NCBI RefSeq assembly: GCF_003143955.1
Contig: NZ_QFVS01000003.1
Span: 1-64,000 of the forward strand
DNA length: 64,000 bases
Source of the DNA: Kurthia zopfii
Lineage (GTDB): Bacteria > Bacillota > Bacilli > Bacillales_A > Planococcaceae
Direction of reading: 5' to 3'
Below, piece by piece: positions 62,952-64,000 of the stretch (position 1 is the stretch's first letter; each line of letters opens with the position of its first letter). The notes under the pieces are model-generated. The model ran no database searches and was not told where the DNA came from. It saw only the letters and a program-made list of their open reading frames with translations. A program made the position numbers and the translations under genes.

Positions 62952-64000
62952 TTAAAGCATTTCGAATACGCCTGCTGCGCCCATTCCGCCGCCGATACAC
63001 ATCGTTACGACACCATACTTTTTGCCTTGTCTTTTTAATTCATGTAGAAGTTTTAAAGTTAATACTGTTCCTGTTGCGCCAAGTGGATGTCCTAGTGCGA
63101 TTGCGCCACCATTTACATTCACTTTATTTAGATCGATGCCAAGCTCTTTGACAACTTGAATCGATTGCGATGCGAAAGCTTCATTAATCTCCCATAAATC
63201 AATATCTTCAATTGATAAACCAGCAATTTTTAATGCTTTTGGAACAGCTACAATCGGGCCAATCCCCATAATTTCTGGAGGTACGCCACCTACTGCAAAT
63301 CCTAAGAATTTCGCCATCGGTTTTAACCCTTGTGCTTCGGCTTCTTCTCGGTCCATTACTAATACTGCTGCTGCACCGTCTGAAGTTTGCGAAGCATTAC
63401 CTGCTGTTACACTACCTTTAACATTAAAGGCTGGACGTAATTTCGCTAATGTTTCGACAGTTGTTCCTACACGAACCCCTTCATCCATTGCGAATGTAGA
63501 TTTCTTCTCCTGCAGTTGATTTTGATCATCTACGAAGCGATCTACGACTTCAACTGGCACGATTTCATCGACGAACTTACCTTCTTGAATCGCTTTCGCA
63601 GCAAGTTCATGTGAGCGAACCGCAAATGCATCTTGCTCTTCACGTGTCACTTCATATTTCACCGCTACTGCTTCAGCTGTATGACCCATTCCGATATAGT
63701 ACTGCGGCGCTTCTTCTGCTAATTTCGCATTCGGTCGCACGACATTCCCCATCATCGGCACCATACTCATCGACTCGACGCCACCTGCAATAATTGCAGT
63801 AGCATGACCTAGCATGATTTTCTCAGCTGCATAGGCAATTGATTGTAAACCTGATGAACAGAATCGATTGACTGTTACTGCTGCAGTTGTATCTGGAAGT
63901 CCTGCAATAGCACCGATATTACGTGCCACGTTCAAACCTTGCTCCGCTTCAGGCATTGCGCAACCGATAATTAGATCCTCCACATCACCTGAGTAGTTCG
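62952..64000 (-). CDS. fadA: Acetyl-CoA C-acyltransferase (thiolase), N-terminus beyond window
   Basis: The frame is open to the window edge (NYSGDVEDLIIGCAMPEAEQ continues normally), so the true start lies outside; about 349 residues visible of an expected about 390. Nucleophilic Cys in NRFCSSGLQS, His in ALGHPLGATG, second Cys in CIGGGMGAAG, all present. Cleaves 3-ketoacyl-CoA in beta-oxidation. Precedes fadE as in the yusKJ arrangement. Confidence 0.93.
   Translation of the reverse strand, partial: NYSGDVEDLIIGCAMPEAEQGLNVARNIGAIAGLPDTTAAVTVNRFCSSGLQSIAYAAEKIMLGHATAIIAGGVESMSMVPMMGNVVRPNAKLAEEAPQYYIGMGHTAEAVAVKYEVTREEQDAFAVRSHELAAKAIQEGKFVDEIVPVEVVDRFVDDQNQLQEKKSTFAMDEGVRVGTTVETLAKLRPAFNVKGSVTAGNASQTSDGAAAVLVMDREEAEAQGLKPMAKFLGFAVGGVPPEIMGIGPIVAVPKALKIAGLSIEDIDLWEINEAFASQSIQVVKELGIDLNKVNVNGGAIALGHPLGATGTVLTLKLLHELKRQGKKYGVVTMCIGGGMGAAGVFEML

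Overview
The window is low-GC Firmicute DNA. Strong Shine-Dalgarno sites, frequent TTG and GTG starts, a SAM riboswitch, and long blocks collinear with Bacillus subtilis (yug/yui/yut/yuz, yun, suf-met-yus-gcvH-fad) place it in the order Bacillales. The protein style suggests Planococcaceae/Caryophanaceae (Kurthia, Rummeliibacillus or Lysinibacillus relatives). That family placement is an inference from remembered homologues, not a search.

Layout. 1-1171: the 5' part of an ISL3-family insertion sequence. 1.25-6.9 kb: arginine/ornithine/glutamate catabolism (rocG, rocD, rocA) with a divergent, structurally degenerate RocR. 7-15.7 kb: yugI, an NSS amino-acid symporter, a small XRE regulator, a DUF1871 protein, patB, ppiB, an MFS exporter, a class A PBP and a DUF5366 membrane protein. 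15.9-21.7 kb: complete mrpABCDEFG Na+/H+ antiporter operon. 21.7-29.6 kb: pepA, yuiD, yuiB, a Nudix protein, a secreted protein, Fe-S carriers, yutJ and small yut/yuz genes. 29.7-32.6 kb: XRE-cupin regulator divergent from an MHS transporter and an ornithine-cyclodeaminase-like reductase. 32.7-39.7 kb: yutF, yutE, a DUF3055 gene, yutD, lipA, an HD-GYP protein, yunD, yunF and a VOC protein. 39.9-45.8 kb: Fur-controlled haem acquisition operon (isdG, isdC, a six-NEAT secreted protein, isdE, isdF, ATPase). 45.9-48.7 kb: accessory island with a broken nuclease-toxin tip, an intact candidate immunity gene, and GH25-lysin and integrase fragments of a prophage scar. 48.7-53.9 kb: sufCDSUB. 54.3 kb: gltC. 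55.3-58.1 kb: metNPQ under an S-box. 58.1-64 kb: yusE, yusF, gcvH, yusI, a soluble PAS chemoreceptor, fadE and the 3' part of fadA.

Together these genes cover amino-acid catabolism feeding glutamate and 2-oxoglutarate, ion and pH homeostasis, Fe-S and lipoate cofactor supply, haem-iron capture and fatty-acid oxidation. The most unusual points are: (i) RocR lacks GAFTGA, Walker B and arginine-finger residues, and no -24/-12 promoter is seen, suggesting the roc genes left sigma-54 control; (ii) a six-NEAT protein in which domains 1 and 4 have lost the haem tyrosine, with no sortase or sorting signal in the operon; (iii) a doubly broken PD-(D/E)xK-like toxin tip followed by an intact putative immunity gene; (iv) a 75-bp MITE-like element whose end matches the ISL3 element at the window start; (v) tandem Rex boxes over the yutJ promoter. 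No tRNA, rRNA or CRISPR array was seen.
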